64,000 bases of DNA, taken from Ifrita kowaldi. Its lineage: Eukaryota > Chordata > Aves > Passeriformes > Cinclosomatidae. This document shows positions 38,320-48,790 of this stretch, piece after piece; positions within the stretch are counted from its first letter, which is position 1; every line of letters starts with the position of its first letter. Below the pieces are notes generated by a model. That model saw only the letters and a program-made list of their open reading frames with translations. It did not search any database and was not told the DNA's origin. A program made the translations under genes and the position numbers. The DNA lies in contig VZRS01008351.1 in NCBI GenBank assembly GCA_013398055.1, positions 1,649,819-1,713,818 on the forward strand, read 5' to 3'.

Positions 38320-39404
38320 TGTATTGGGTTTATGTGGCAAGCTTTTGGTAGCAAGGGTTGCTATAGGGGTGACTTCTCTGAGAAGATGCTGGAAGCTCCC
38401 CTTGTGTCAAGTGGAGACAATGCCAGTCAGCTCCAAGAGGGACCCGATGCTGGCCAAAGCCGAATCCATCAGGGACAGTGGTAACACCTTGGGGTAACAT
38501 ATTTAAGAGAAGGGGAAAAAATTGCAGCACTGGAACAATTGCAGCTGAAGAAAGGACTAAGAATGTGTGGGAGGAAAAGCTCTGCAGGCACCAAGGTCAG
38601 TGCAGAATGAGGGGGAGGAGGTATTCCAGGCATCAGAGCTGAGATCCTCTGCAGTCCACGGTGGAGTCCACCGTGAAGCAACTGTGCCCCTGCAGCGGCT
38701 GGAGCTCCAGAGTGGACCAGAGAATCACCTGCAGCCCCCGGAGGACTCAGTATCAGAGCAGGAGGATACCCAAAGGAAGCTGTGACCTCATGGAAAGCCT
38801 TCACTGGAGCAGGGTCCTGGCAGGACTTACAGACCTGTGGAGAGAGGATTCCATGCTGGAGCAGGTTTGCTGTTAGGGCTTGTGATGCTGTAGGTGACCC
38901 ATGCTGGAGAAGTCTGTTCCTGAAGGACTGCGCCCTGTGGTGGTGATCCACACTGGAGCAGTTCGTGAAGAGAGGCTTTGGGAAGTACTCAGATTGGAGA
39001 ACTTTGTCTCCTGTGGCAGGACATTGTGGAAACAAGGGAAGAGTGTGAGGAGTCCCCTCTCTGAGGAGGAAGGAATGGCAGAGCCAAAGTGTGGTGAACT
39101 GGCCACAGCCCCCATTCCCCAGTGTTGTTGGTGGGGAGGAATGAGAGGATCTGGGAAGAAGGGAGGTGTGGGGGGAGATGTTTTTTAAGATTTGGTTTTA
39201 CTTCTCATTGTCTTACTCTGATTTTATTAGTGACAAAAATAATTTTTTTTTCAAGTTGAATCTCTTCTGCCCATGATCTCTTCCTGTCCTTATCTCTACC
39301 CACGAGCCTTCCCTTGTATTTTCTATCCCCTGTCCAGATGAGAAGGGAAGTGACAGAGGGGCTTTGGTGGGCACCTCACATCCAGCCAGGGTTAACCTAC
39401 CATA
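38320..39404 (+). mobile_element. Solo LTR of an endogenous retrovirus, forward orientation
   Basis: Starts tgtattgggtttatgtggca and ends near ccagccagggttaacctacc with ATA, where fresher relatives end ACA. The ~1,085 bp contain the TATA-like ggggtaacatatttaagag (about 38491), then several degenerate ~40-bp units built around 'ctgcag..cc.tgg.gga' and 'ctggagcag'. A 3' block follows from tgatctcttcctgtcc to ggctttggtgggcacctc. Five-base flanks ttctg (38315-38319) and tactg (39405-39409) match at 4 of 5, consistent with an aged target duplication. There is no internal region. It is a longer subtype than the LTR at 33.6 kb and opposite in orientation, so the two do not form one provirus. Long antisense frames inside it (for example 38469-39035) are chance. 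Confidence 0.9.
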
Positions 39405-40695
39405 TACTGGAAGATTTTTTGCAACCTATTAAAAATACCAAATTAGTGCTGGTATGTGAATTGTATTTTCTTTAGTCCCTTTCACAGACCTGCAGGAGTT
39501 TCTCTCTTGCACATCACTAAACTTTGAGCTGGGCACATTAAGAGGTCTTTGGTGATTTGAAGAAAACCATCTTCCTGTACTTGTTGCAAAGAGAAGTAGC
39601 ATAGTTAAAAATAAATAATTATGACTCTTAGTATTTTACTCTTCTCTAATGATTTCCTTTTGCATCAGCTGCACTTCGTGGTGTTACACAGTGTGTAGGA
39701 AATGCCATCAATAACCTGTAACCTTTCAAAGGTCAGGGGTCACGATGTCCATTCTGATGGGCAAAAGCATTATAGAAGCAATGCATGCGTTTGGGACTGG
39801 AAAGGGTTAGATTTTGGTACAGCTGTAGATTCATTAACTATAGGAGTACAGCGTTGCATTGTTGTTATGGTTTGATAGAATGCTTGGAAACAAGCAAAAG
39901 ATCAGTTTGTGTTTGGGAAGGAATAATTCAGCTTCATGTGGATGCCTTTTATTTTTAGAGAAATGTGTCTCCCTTAGACCCTTGTAAAAATAAATTTTGT
40001 GGAGCAGAGGGACATTGCCTGCATGCAGAATCAACTATTTGCCAAATGTTTTCTTTGTTTAAAATATGCACTTGCTAGACTGAAGCCCAAACTGCAAAGT
40101 TCAAACCAACACTCAAATTCTAAACAGTGCAGACTTTAAAGTCACTGAAGTCCAACTGGGAATCGTGGCACTATAAGCAGTCCTGGAGTTAAATTTTTAC
40201 AGCAGCCTTTGCTTACAAAATATCAGAAGAGGTGCAAGTGCTACCACCTGTTTCCTTCGTCACCACTCCCAGTTTTCGCAACAGCTCAGCGGTTACTGTG
40301 CTCCGCCAGGATGGGAATGACCCAAGCTCAGTTTTTGGAGAGATGGGAAAGCATTTGGGCCCACAGACTCTCAGGGTGTGCTCAAGAGGGTCTCCTTCAG
40401 ACAGTCCTGCAAAAGGACACTGTTTTCATCAAATGCTAGATTAAAAATCAAAAGAATTTGAGCATGACTATTTTTTATGCCAGGTGATATTACCTGGAAG
40501 AGAGAGACAAGGGTAGCAAGCCTTGCTCCAGCAAAAAGTTATTTGGGGCAGAATACTCGAGCAAGGGTGGAAGCTAAGAGCTGGAACCAATTTTTATTTT
40601 TTTTTTCCTAAGTGAACACCTTCATACTCACCAAGCTGGTGTCAAGGACATGGTTTGTGTCCCTGTCTGGCTCCCTTGGCACACAGGATTACTGC

Positions 40696-40725
40696 GGGCA
40701 GGGCAGGGCAGGGCAGGGCAGGGCA
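40696..40725 (+). repeat. (GGGCA)6 tandem repeat
   Basis: Six perfect copies of the 5-mer GGGCA. The regular G3-N2 spacing meets the standard G-quadruplex pattern on the + strand. A second G-rich segment with G-runs of 3-5 follows at ~40745-40800. Confidence 0.95.
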
Positions 40726-41509
40726 ATAACTGATAGCCTGGATTTGGGAGGGGGTGATGGGGTGGGGGAGCAGGGAAGGGATGTCTCAGCGCGGGAGGGG
40801 CCACTCTTTCACATCCCTAGGGAAGCACATCAAGCCATGGGACAGAAGTGCAGGGCAATCAATGGCCTGATATTCCTTACTCACCCCAGTCAGGTATGCA
40901 CAATACTAGATAACGTTGATCAGGGGCCATAATCAATGACAGCCTTTGGGGGAATTTTAGGTGACCAGTTACACATTATTAATTCATTTAGCTTAATAAC
41001 CTATGAATAACTTTGAAGACAAGGAGTTATTTGGTAAAGTGGAGGCTTTTTCTTTAAATCTAATTTTCATTTTTAGTGAAATATAACACAGGACAACAAC
41101 CAGTGATAGTAGCTCCAGTGTATGAAAACAGGAGGTTTATCATTCAACACATTGCAGTGCATGGCTTGAACCTTCAGAGCTGCTTCTTAGCAATTTTAAG
41201 ATGATACCTGTGGGTGTGGGGCACTTGGGTGCTTCTAGATCCTTGGCTGAAAGTGCTCCTTCTCAAGGCTATTCTGTGAACCAGGTTCAAAGCTTTCAGC
41301 GGGGAAATCTCCCGTGAAAGACTCGTGCTTCCTCTGTGATCCCTGGTAATCTTTCCCTAAGAGAAAAATCTGCATTACTGTGGTCTGAATTAAATATGCA
41401 AGCAGAGTTTGACTTCTTCCCTTACCCTGTAATTAATGTATAAAGTACCCATCTCTTGGCAACATCTCTGGGTGGTGTGTAGCACAGGAGCACTCAGCCC
41501 ACCTGGGCT

Positions 41510-41775
41510 GCAGAGCCGGGGTTTGCTCCTGCCGCCAAAGCGGACACTACCGGGCAAGGAAAAAGCGAACTGAAGGAAGGCTGCCGTGCTCAGTGACGAG
41601 GTGACCTGAAGAGAAAGGCCTGATGTGCCCAGCTGGGATGACAGCCACCGAGAGACCCCAGTGGACATCCTCGGGGAAGAAGCTCCATAGATGGAGTCCC
41701 TGCCGAGAAGGTTCAAACAGCAAACCCAAGCGCAGCAAAACTGCACAGCTAAAAAAAAAAAAGAAAGAAAAAAAG
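41510..41775 (+). other. CpG-richer segment ending in an A-rich tail
   Basis: About eleven CpGs occur in ~240 bp (gccgcc, accggg, agcgaa and others), in contrast with the CpG-poor flanks. The segment ends in 12 A, then gaaagaaaaaaag. This layout could be the 3' end of a retrotransposed transcript, but I see no target duplication and do not recognise a source gene. It may equally be composition noise. Confidence 0.25.
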
Positions 41776-41819
41776 ATAGTTTTCATGTTCCATAAGGCTA
41801 TGATTATGTGATATACATA

Positions 41820-41960
41820 TTTTTATTCAAGATCAAAGCGTTGTTTTTAATAGTTAAATATTCACATATGCAAATGAGATTTGATTTGCATAAAGTGATA
41901 ATTATGTTATTCATTAGGACTTGGTAAATGTTGTGTTCAAATTCCACGATCATTTTGCTT
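41820..41960. promoter_or_regulatory. Candidate enhancer: TCF/LEF site and paired octamers
   Basis: Contains AGATCAAAG (41830-41838), a consensus TCF/LEF site. It also holds two perfect POU octamers in opposite orientation, ATGCAAAT (41868-41875) and ATTTGCAT (41884-41891), eight bases apart, then homeodomain-like gataattatg and ttcattag. Exact sites packed within 70 bp are unusual for chance. Activity and the target gene are inference. Confidence 0.35.
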
Positions 41961-42149
41961 TAGGGTTACTGAGAAACAAGTTTATGAGGTTGAGGGAAAA
42001 CCTATTGTGAAAGTAAATGGCGGAGTTTATTTCCACCAAGCCGGGATGATTTCCCTACCTCCTACGTTCCCAGGGTGGCATGTCCAGTCTAGCCCATTAT
42101 ATCAGCTAATATCTGTGGGGAGGCCCAGGGCTGCTGTCCCTGCAAGGTC

Positions 42150-42320
42150 ATCTGTCAATGCCAGCCGGGGAGGGGGAGCTGTCAGTCTCCCCGTGTCATT
42201 GTCCCTTCCCAGCTGCCCCGCCGCGCTCTGCCCGGCCGGCGCGGGGCTGCGGGAGCGCTCCCGCTTCCCTCCCCGCTTCCCTCCCCGCTTCCCTCCCCGC
42301 TCACACGCGCCTTCCCCTGG
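42150..42320. promoter_or_regulatory. Small CpG-rich block with palindrome and 12-mer array
   Basis: This is the densest CpG block of the window (gccccgccgcgctctgcccg and following). It contains a perfect 16-bp palindrome, GCGGGAGCGCTCCCGC (42249-42264), and 3.3 copies of cgcttccctccc (42262-42301). It could be a small unmethylated promoter or enhancer core for a non-coding transcript. No exon, TATA box or initiator can be assigned. Confidence 0.35.
42262..42301 (+). repeat. 12-bp tandem repeat, 3.3 copies
   Basis: Three identical CGCTTCCCTCCC units followed by CGCT. The strand is all pyrimidine except for one G per unit. Confidence 0.95.
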
Positions 42321-42429
42321 GTCAGGAGGAACAATGGAGCAAGCAGGACAGGGCAAGCCTGTGCCGAGCTGCAGACACTTGATAAATGGGTGGGCAGGCG
42401 GCAAGTGACAATATGCAGACAAGTGATAT

Positions 42430-42441
42430 CATTTGCAAATG
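42430..42441. promoter_or_regulatory. 12-bp palindrome with octamer-like core
   Basis: CATTTGCAAATG is a perfect palindrome and matches the POU octamer at 7 of 8 positions on each strand. It lies ~0.55 kb from the paired octamers. Confidence 0.3.
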
Positions 42442-42450
42442 GATCCGGCA

Positions 42451-45400
42451 AGGAAAGCAAGAATACAGAGGGGGGGGAAGACAGAGTTAGGGGCACGGAA
42501 AAGGTTTCTCTTTAACCCTTGAAGGAGGGTGGGAAATATGCTAGCTTGGATCTCTGGGAAATAAAAGGTTGGGAATACTGCTTTCTGGTCCCTCACCTGC
42601 CACCTCCGCGATAGCAGAACACCCCACGAGGAAGGCATATGACATTCATTGCTTTCTTAAAAAATGCATTTTTAATATCTTTAGCCTTCTCTCCTGATGC
42701 ATAGAGATGGGCATCTTGGGAATTACCTGGGATTTACTTTCCTTAACTCCTTCCTTCGAGAGATTCCCATCTCCTTGTTTTCAAGTGGAGGTCATTGCCT
42801 CAGAGTAAGGCCCAGTGCTCGGGCTGCACTGACCTCACCCTTCAGACACCCCAGTGCTGGCATTAGCCCATCACCCTGGTGAGTCAGCATCCCAGGAAGA
42901 CGCCACGTCCCACTGGCAGGCCAGCGGAGTCAGGAAGGGGTCAGGACTGCTGTGTGTGTAAATGGCTCTTCAGGAGTGGCTTACCAAGCCAGACAAATTG
43001 GCAAATAGGAGAGTTGCTATGCGTGCTTTAAATATTTGTGTATGTAAATATTTTGTAAAGGTCAGTCATGAGATTAAAACCCCTCCTTTCCCCCAAACCC
43101 TTTCTAAACACTGGAATGAGAAGCAATCATCATCCAGTAGATTGAATGCAAAAAGGACTGGACAGTCTACTTAAGCTGTAGAACTAATTTTTTTCACTAC
43201 GTAACTGTTATGTGTCTCTCCTAGTGGCCAACAATCTCCACCTTTCTTTCATGTGTGTATTTTTTCTGGCCCCAGTCACACAAGAAGTTTTATATCCATG
43301 CTATTTGCTTCCAATGGACATGGGCTGTGTTCACACACCATGGGATTTGCCCTCCTGTCTCATAAGCCCAGCTGTGCCAGTGGAGTTGATCCTGCCCCGC
43401 TGTGCTCAGGCTGTCATGGTGCATGCCAAGGAAGTCAGACCATCTGCTTGGAGAACATGTTCAGGGATGGCTGCTGGGACTGAGCACTTTGGGATCATGG
43501 AGTTACCATAAATCTGCTTGTGGCAGCATCACCTCTGCAAATGAGCCCCATGCAGAATTTCCAAGACCATCAGGATGGGGAGTGTGTCTGCAAAAGCTGA
43601 GTCACAGACTGTGTGTTGAGGCAATGCTACAACCAAGTTTTGGGTTTATGTTTTGTTCTTTATACAGAGGAGGTTTTTGACAAGAGCTGAACAGATCTGT
43701 AGAATGCTCTCTAGGCATCACAAATTCTTCTCTGCTTATTGATAGAACCACTGTCATGGGTGTCTGAGGAGGTTTCCAGCACAGAGGCTACAACTCATCT
43801 AAATGAAAACAACCATCAGCCCCGTGTTTCATGGCAGGTAGCATTGGCTTGCAGTGAACACTGGCCAAATGAACTAATGAACTAGATCAGGATGTAATTC
43901 TTCCATGGTGAGATTTGCAACCAGGGTTTTGGGGTGATAGAGAATCTCAGAGTGCAGTATTTTGTGTGGTACAACCTCTCCACCATCTTTCCTGCCACTC
44001 TTAAACATAGTATAAACTTTGAAGTAATGCTTCCAGCCCTTTTCCCTGCAAAGACATGTCATCTTCCTTTTTCTCTCTCTCTCTCTCTTTACTTGCTGGA
44101 TATCAGCTGTAGTTAACATATTTTAGTTATTCTATTTAAATGCACTAAAAATACAGGTCAAATAGCTGGATCATCCATTGACTGCCTCATTATCCTATTG
44201 AATGAGGACTCTTTTGGCTTTTACTGTGGACATGGATAGGATATATTAGAACTTGTCTGTCCTTAATAACTTCATACACGCCCATCTAAATGGCCAATTA
44301 ATGTTCACATCTGCCTTAATGTTATTTATTAATCTGTGTTACCTGTAACAGCCACTAATGCTTTTGGAACTTATTTCTCTTCATTCCTGACTTTTGTTCT
44401 GTTCTTTGGCCCCACATTAATGCTGTATTTCTTTCAGAACCTCTCTCACTGTAAGAGGATGGACAAGATGACCTGACAGCCTTTCCCATCTTTAATTTCT
44501 ATATGCACACTTCCCTCATTAGGACACTCCTGCACAATAAAAGGCAGAATACCAGACTTAATATCTGAAAAAAATGTTCTCCTTTTCCCCAGCCGTCTTG
44601 CTGTGCTGTCAGGCCTGATTTAGCCTTACCAGCTGTGTATCTGTTGCTCTTCAGGGCACTGAGAGCCAGAAGATGGGAGGAGGTCATTAAGGGTCGTACA
44701 GACTCCATCATTAGAAACAAAACTGCACATCTCCTTTCTTATCCATTGCTAGCTTTTTCCTTTTTTTTTTTTAGGAGACTTTCACATTGGTCAGAGAAAT
44801 AAAATGTATGGGTTTTACTCTTCTTAGGCCAAGCACTGTCTTTCTGGCCATCAACAGCAGTCTTTGACTTAACTGGTGCTGTACCAGATCACTCAATTGC
44901 CCATGGAATTCCTCACTTCTTATGCACCTGGCTTCAGTGCTGAGACCATGCATTTAGAGCTGCTGCTCCTACATGTCAATGACTGCAACAGTAAAAAAAA
45001 AAAAGAGGAAGTTGGTCTCACAGTGCAGTTTTTTGAACTGCATTTAAAATAATTGGTTTTCCTTTGCTGTTTCGTGTGATAGGGGAAAAATAATTGAAGA
45101 TTCTTCTCTGCCTCATTTTCCTCATCTGACAATGAAGATGGCAAATTTTATGGAATTAAATTCCTTTATCTGTGTGAGATATATGAAAATCACACTTGGC
45201 TGCTCCCTGTTTCATATTATCTGCATTAGGGGATGAATTTGGGCTTACTCTGAACCCCCCTGGAAATCCTTGTTACCACAGTTTTGCTTGATCTTGAATG
45301 TGACTGGCCTTTCATTTCACCTGAGGTGACTGAAAAGAAACTGAAGAGTGGCTGAACAAACAAAATCTTTGTGGGAAGAAATCTGTAGTCAGAGTAAGTC

Positions 45401-46429
45401 TCAAAATGTGATATTTGGAAAAATGATAAGTAACAGTAAATCCCTGTTCTGGCTATTTCTTTCTATACCAATCCTTTGGAGAAACTTGTGGGCTCAGAGG
45501 GGCAATGGACACCTTTTTTGGGTGTCCTTGAGGACCTGAACCACAAGCCACTAAGCAGTCTTGTACAGCTCTGCCTATGAGATGGTTCTAGGTGCTGGTC
45601 CAGGACCCTATTTTGAGGCTTGTCAAGTCCTTTCAATGGGATGACTTTCAGTTACTCTAAAGTCACTTTGAACATAAGGGAAATGTTAAGGTAAGTGCAA
45701 AGGAGACTTGCTTTATTGCAATCCAAATTTAACAGCATAGTTACTCAATTTCAAGACAGGTGGATAGAAATAGAAAAACATAATTATAACTATCTATATG
45801 TTAGATCACCCAAGAGGTGTCTCTCTCTCTGTTTCATCCAGCTAGCAAGCTGTCAGATGCTTATGCAATGGCTTGGCATATCTCTTCCTTACTTAGAAGT
45901 GTAGTCTCAGGCTGAGCTTTCAGATTTAGGAACAGGTTTATCTTTACAACCCCCAAACTTCCCTGAGGACCCATTCTGAATCTGATATCTATGCAGGATA
46001 AAGGCTCCCTTCTGCCTTGCAGAGCAGGGGATCAACCCTCAGAATATGCCTTCTTTATACACCGAGACCGACATTTCCTTTAACCACCTATGCTTTATCC
46101 AATCTTACCTCTACAAAGAGAGAAATGAGAATAGTGTGCATAGTGTTTTCCAATTTCTCATCAAGATCAGACACGATGATAAGTAACCACCTCGGAGTGA
46201 TAGCAGGTGTTAGCTAGGGTGAATCAACCTTGGGCTGGGCTCTGAGGCATTCTGGGGCAAGGAATTCCAGTGCTATGGATATTACTGACTAGTGATAAAG
46301 AGGCTTACATTCCTGAATCATCCTTTTATTTTGTATTTGTTTAATTTTAATCCTAATTTATTATAAACAGGGGGGAAAAAACATATTCAAACCTCTACAA
46401 AGGCAGAAGATTCCGGTTTTAATATTAAA
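42451..46429. other. Gene-free unique DNA
   Basis: No gene or transposon is recognised. It includes a short (TC)n run at 44072-44088. Open frames are all under 100 codons. Confidence 0.6.
44072..44088 (+). repeat. (TC)n microsatellite
   Basis: About eight TC units within a pyrimidine-rich context. Confidence 0.85.
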
Positions 46430-46620
46430 ATATGTCATTTGCAACAACCTTTATGGCTTTGTCATATACTCTCAATAAATGACTTCTAAGATTGATTAAA
46501 GACCTTAGCTTCACTTCACGTGTTAATCAATCTCACCAGCCAATTAGAGCTTTGGTGCTAGAGAGCAACAGAGATCATCTCTCTGGCAGCATTTATTGTT
46601 CAAGCCAAACCTTTATGACC
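46430..46620. promoter_or_regulatory. Candidate conserved regulatory element
   Basis: Dense recognisable sites: tttatggc (HOX/CDX-like), CACGTG E-box within cttcacgtgttaatcaatc (overlapping an HNF1/homeobox-like GTTAATCAAT), and ccaattagag (homeodomain). These are followed by a second tttatg motif. There is no repeat or coding explanation. Motif inference only. Confidence 0.3.
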
Positions 46621-47879
46621 TAATACTGGCAGGGAAACCCATGGCAGTTTATGGGAAAAGAACAGCAAAGAATTGCAATGTTATTCATGCTGATACTTGA
46701 TGAATAGATATTTAGAAGTTGTATTTCAGAAGTGGTAAAAGTTAATGCAGAATCGGCTTTCTTGGGCTGAAGCAGAATTGGTGCTTTAGAATAGCAGGCT
46801 CCTAATTCTAAGCTACCCATGCTCTTCCTTCTTTTTATGACTTGGAATATGTCAATTAAATTTGCTACAATTTCACTACCTGTGAAAAGGGAATAAAACG
46901 ACCTGGTTTTCCATCTGGATGAGCTGAGGATGAATTAGCTCATGCTGGAAGTAAATGAAAAGCAAGACACCCGTTCTAGAGATTCTACAGTTTCCCACCT
47001 GAACAATTTAACTGAAAATGAATTTGGAGCAACAAGAGCAGAACTACATCAAGCTTGCAGGTCACTGCTTCCTGGTCCTGACTGCACAGAGCATGGCAGG
47101 CTGTGGGAAATGAGCAGAGGGGGCTACAGTCCATTTTCTGCCTGTCTCCACAGCTGACCTGCTTAGTAGCTTTTATAACAGTGAGGCCACAAGCTAGACA
47201 CGGAAAATCAACACTTGTTGTGTCAGTTCAGCTCAGTGCTGAGGCACACTGATGTGCCTGAGTTATACATGAATAAACAGACGATTTCAGCCACCAGGGC
47301 TACAAGCCCCTGCATTTTTCAGAGGATTTTTAACTCACTCTAAACATAAAGAGAAATTCTGCACTGTGTAGGATGTAGTGATTAAGTGGCCAAGCAAGAA
47401 CTGCCTTTTTAAGTGTATGTGCCCTCGACTTTTTGCAACGGGTTGCTGTGTCCTGATTGGAATCTCTGAGTATAAAGTAATTTAAATAAAAACCAGTGAT
47501 AATAAATAAAGAGGTACAGTAAAAATAAAAATTGAAAATAACTGTAAATGTCACAAAAAGTCTTTTGTATTTTCCATGGTGAATATTTATTACAAAATTC
47601 TTTGGTATTGTGAAGTATTGCAAAATGCTTTATTTCACAGAATATACATTTGAGAGTGTTGAAAGATCAAATTCCTAGAATTCATCTGTTCTTGAGGTGG
47701 ATGCTAACAACATGTTAGGACTAGACTGAGGGCATTATCTGAGTTCCATGTATAGCCTGAATTCCAAACGAGACTGAAGCCAATTTTATTTATGTTTCAT
47801 CTTGGTATAATATCTTCCCATCATTCAATTGTCTCGGTCTAAACACTGCAGGAAAGTTACTTTCAAGTGAATGTCTGGG
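46621..47879. other. Gene-free unique DNA
   Basis: I see nothing recognisable. Confidence 0.6.
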
Positions 47880-48060
47880 TGTCAGAGGCTAGCAAGCTAA
47901 TAGCCTGATTACTTTTGTAGTCTTTATTAGTTGAAATGTTTATTAGAAAGGCTACTTTTTATCCAATGAAAGATGACAATCTGGGTTTGATTGAGCGCTG
48001 TTTGTTGTTTTAATATTGTTAGCTGTGTGAATGGGTTAACACACTTCTCATCTTCCAGAA
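47880..48060. promoter_or_regulatory. Candidate conserved regulatory element
   Basis: AT-skewed, non-repetitive DNA with ctaatagcctgattac, paired tttattag motifs, atccaatg (CCAAT-like), gtttgattgag (PBX-like TGATTG) and gggttaacac. The call is by texture and motif content only. Confidence 0.22.
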
Positions 48061-48234
48061 GCTGAAGGCTATGAGAAATCCCAGGGGTAGCCACTCCTCA
48101 GCCCACATTTGCTGCCTTTGCCAAGGAAAGATCCCATAAGGTTTCCCCCCCTCCATCACTTAAGGGTTGTGATGATTTTTAATGTCGCTGCCTAGATGGC
48201 CTGGAGATTTTTATCTATTGCACTTACAGGTCAC

Positions 48235-48289
48235 CTTAATATTATCTCACTCAGAGAGGGGAAAAAGTTTCTAGTGGGATAATATTAAG
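48235..48289 (+). ncRNA. 17-bp stem hairpin of unknown role
   Basis: CTTAATATTATCTCACT (48235-48251) and AGTGGGATAATATTAAG (48273-48289) pair at 16 of 17 positions as DNA. The remaining pair is a G-U wobble if transcribed from the + strand. The loop is 21 bases. Each arm also carries GATAA. The stem is short for a microRNA precursor and I know of no RNA family that matches. It could also be a paired GATA-type protein site or a MITE relic. Confidence 0.2.
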
Positions 48290-48368
48290 TTATACAGCAT
48301 GACACAAGGTCAGACTGTGAGAGACAGGAATATATGAATAAAGCCAGTGGCCATGAGAGTCACCAGTG

Positions 48369-48502
48369 TGAAAAAAAACCCCAAACAGAAAAAAAAAAGA
48401 AAGAAGAGAAAGGAACAAAGAGTAAGAGGGGAAAAGTGCTGGTGGAGGAGAGAAGTGAGGAGGGGGAAAAGAAGAAAGACTAAAGGAGAAAAAGAAAAGA
48501 TC
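48369..48502 (+). repeat. Polypurine tract
   Basis: About 130 bases are almost entirely A and G (aaaaaaaagaaagaagagaa and following), with few interruptions. This is a low-complexity tract able to form triplex DNA in principle. Confidence 0.8.
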
Positions 48503-48649
48503 AGGGTCAGAGTGGGTAATGTAAAGTCATCCTTCTTATCCCAATCAGCTGCACACTGTGTGCTCTCAGTGGCCATGTTCATACTGAATTAGCTCCAGAC
48601 TGTTTCTTTTCTCTGGGACTCCATCTTTTGGAAAGTACATCATCAGTAT

Positions 48650-48790
48650 AACTCCCTCCTGAAGGCATATTACGCTAATGCATCATTATTGCGCCGGCTG
48701 ACTGATGATGCTCCCGTGTCATACATCACCAGAGCTGTGCCTTGCTCTGATGAAATGTTGGTGTGATACATAATCAGGGAGAAGCACACA
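48650..48790. promoter_or_regulatory. Candidate conserved regulatory element
   Basis: Contains gctaatgcatcattattg (POU/homeobox-like), a gcgccggc core, and inverted gcatcat (48680-48686) and atgatgc (48705-48711). It also has a near-repeated gtgtcatacat / gtgtgatacat pair. CpG is kept inside AT-rich DNA, which often marks constraint. Inference only. Confidence 0.3.

Larger units (their letters stand above)
39405..41819. other. Gene-free DNA with G-rich and CpG-richer stretches
   Basis: No gene is supported. It contains the GGGCA tandem array and a following G-rich segment (40.7 kb). It also contains a CpG-richer stretch at ~41510-41750 that ends in a run of A. Confidence 0.55.

Noticed and set aside
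38469..39035. 188-codon minus-strand open frame
   Set aside because: It is antisense within the solo LTR and follows its repeated units. It is not a gene.
33586..39404. A complete provirus between the two LTRs
   Set aside because: The LTRs are in opposite orientation, differ in length and subtype, have different target duplications, and no retroviral gene lies between them.
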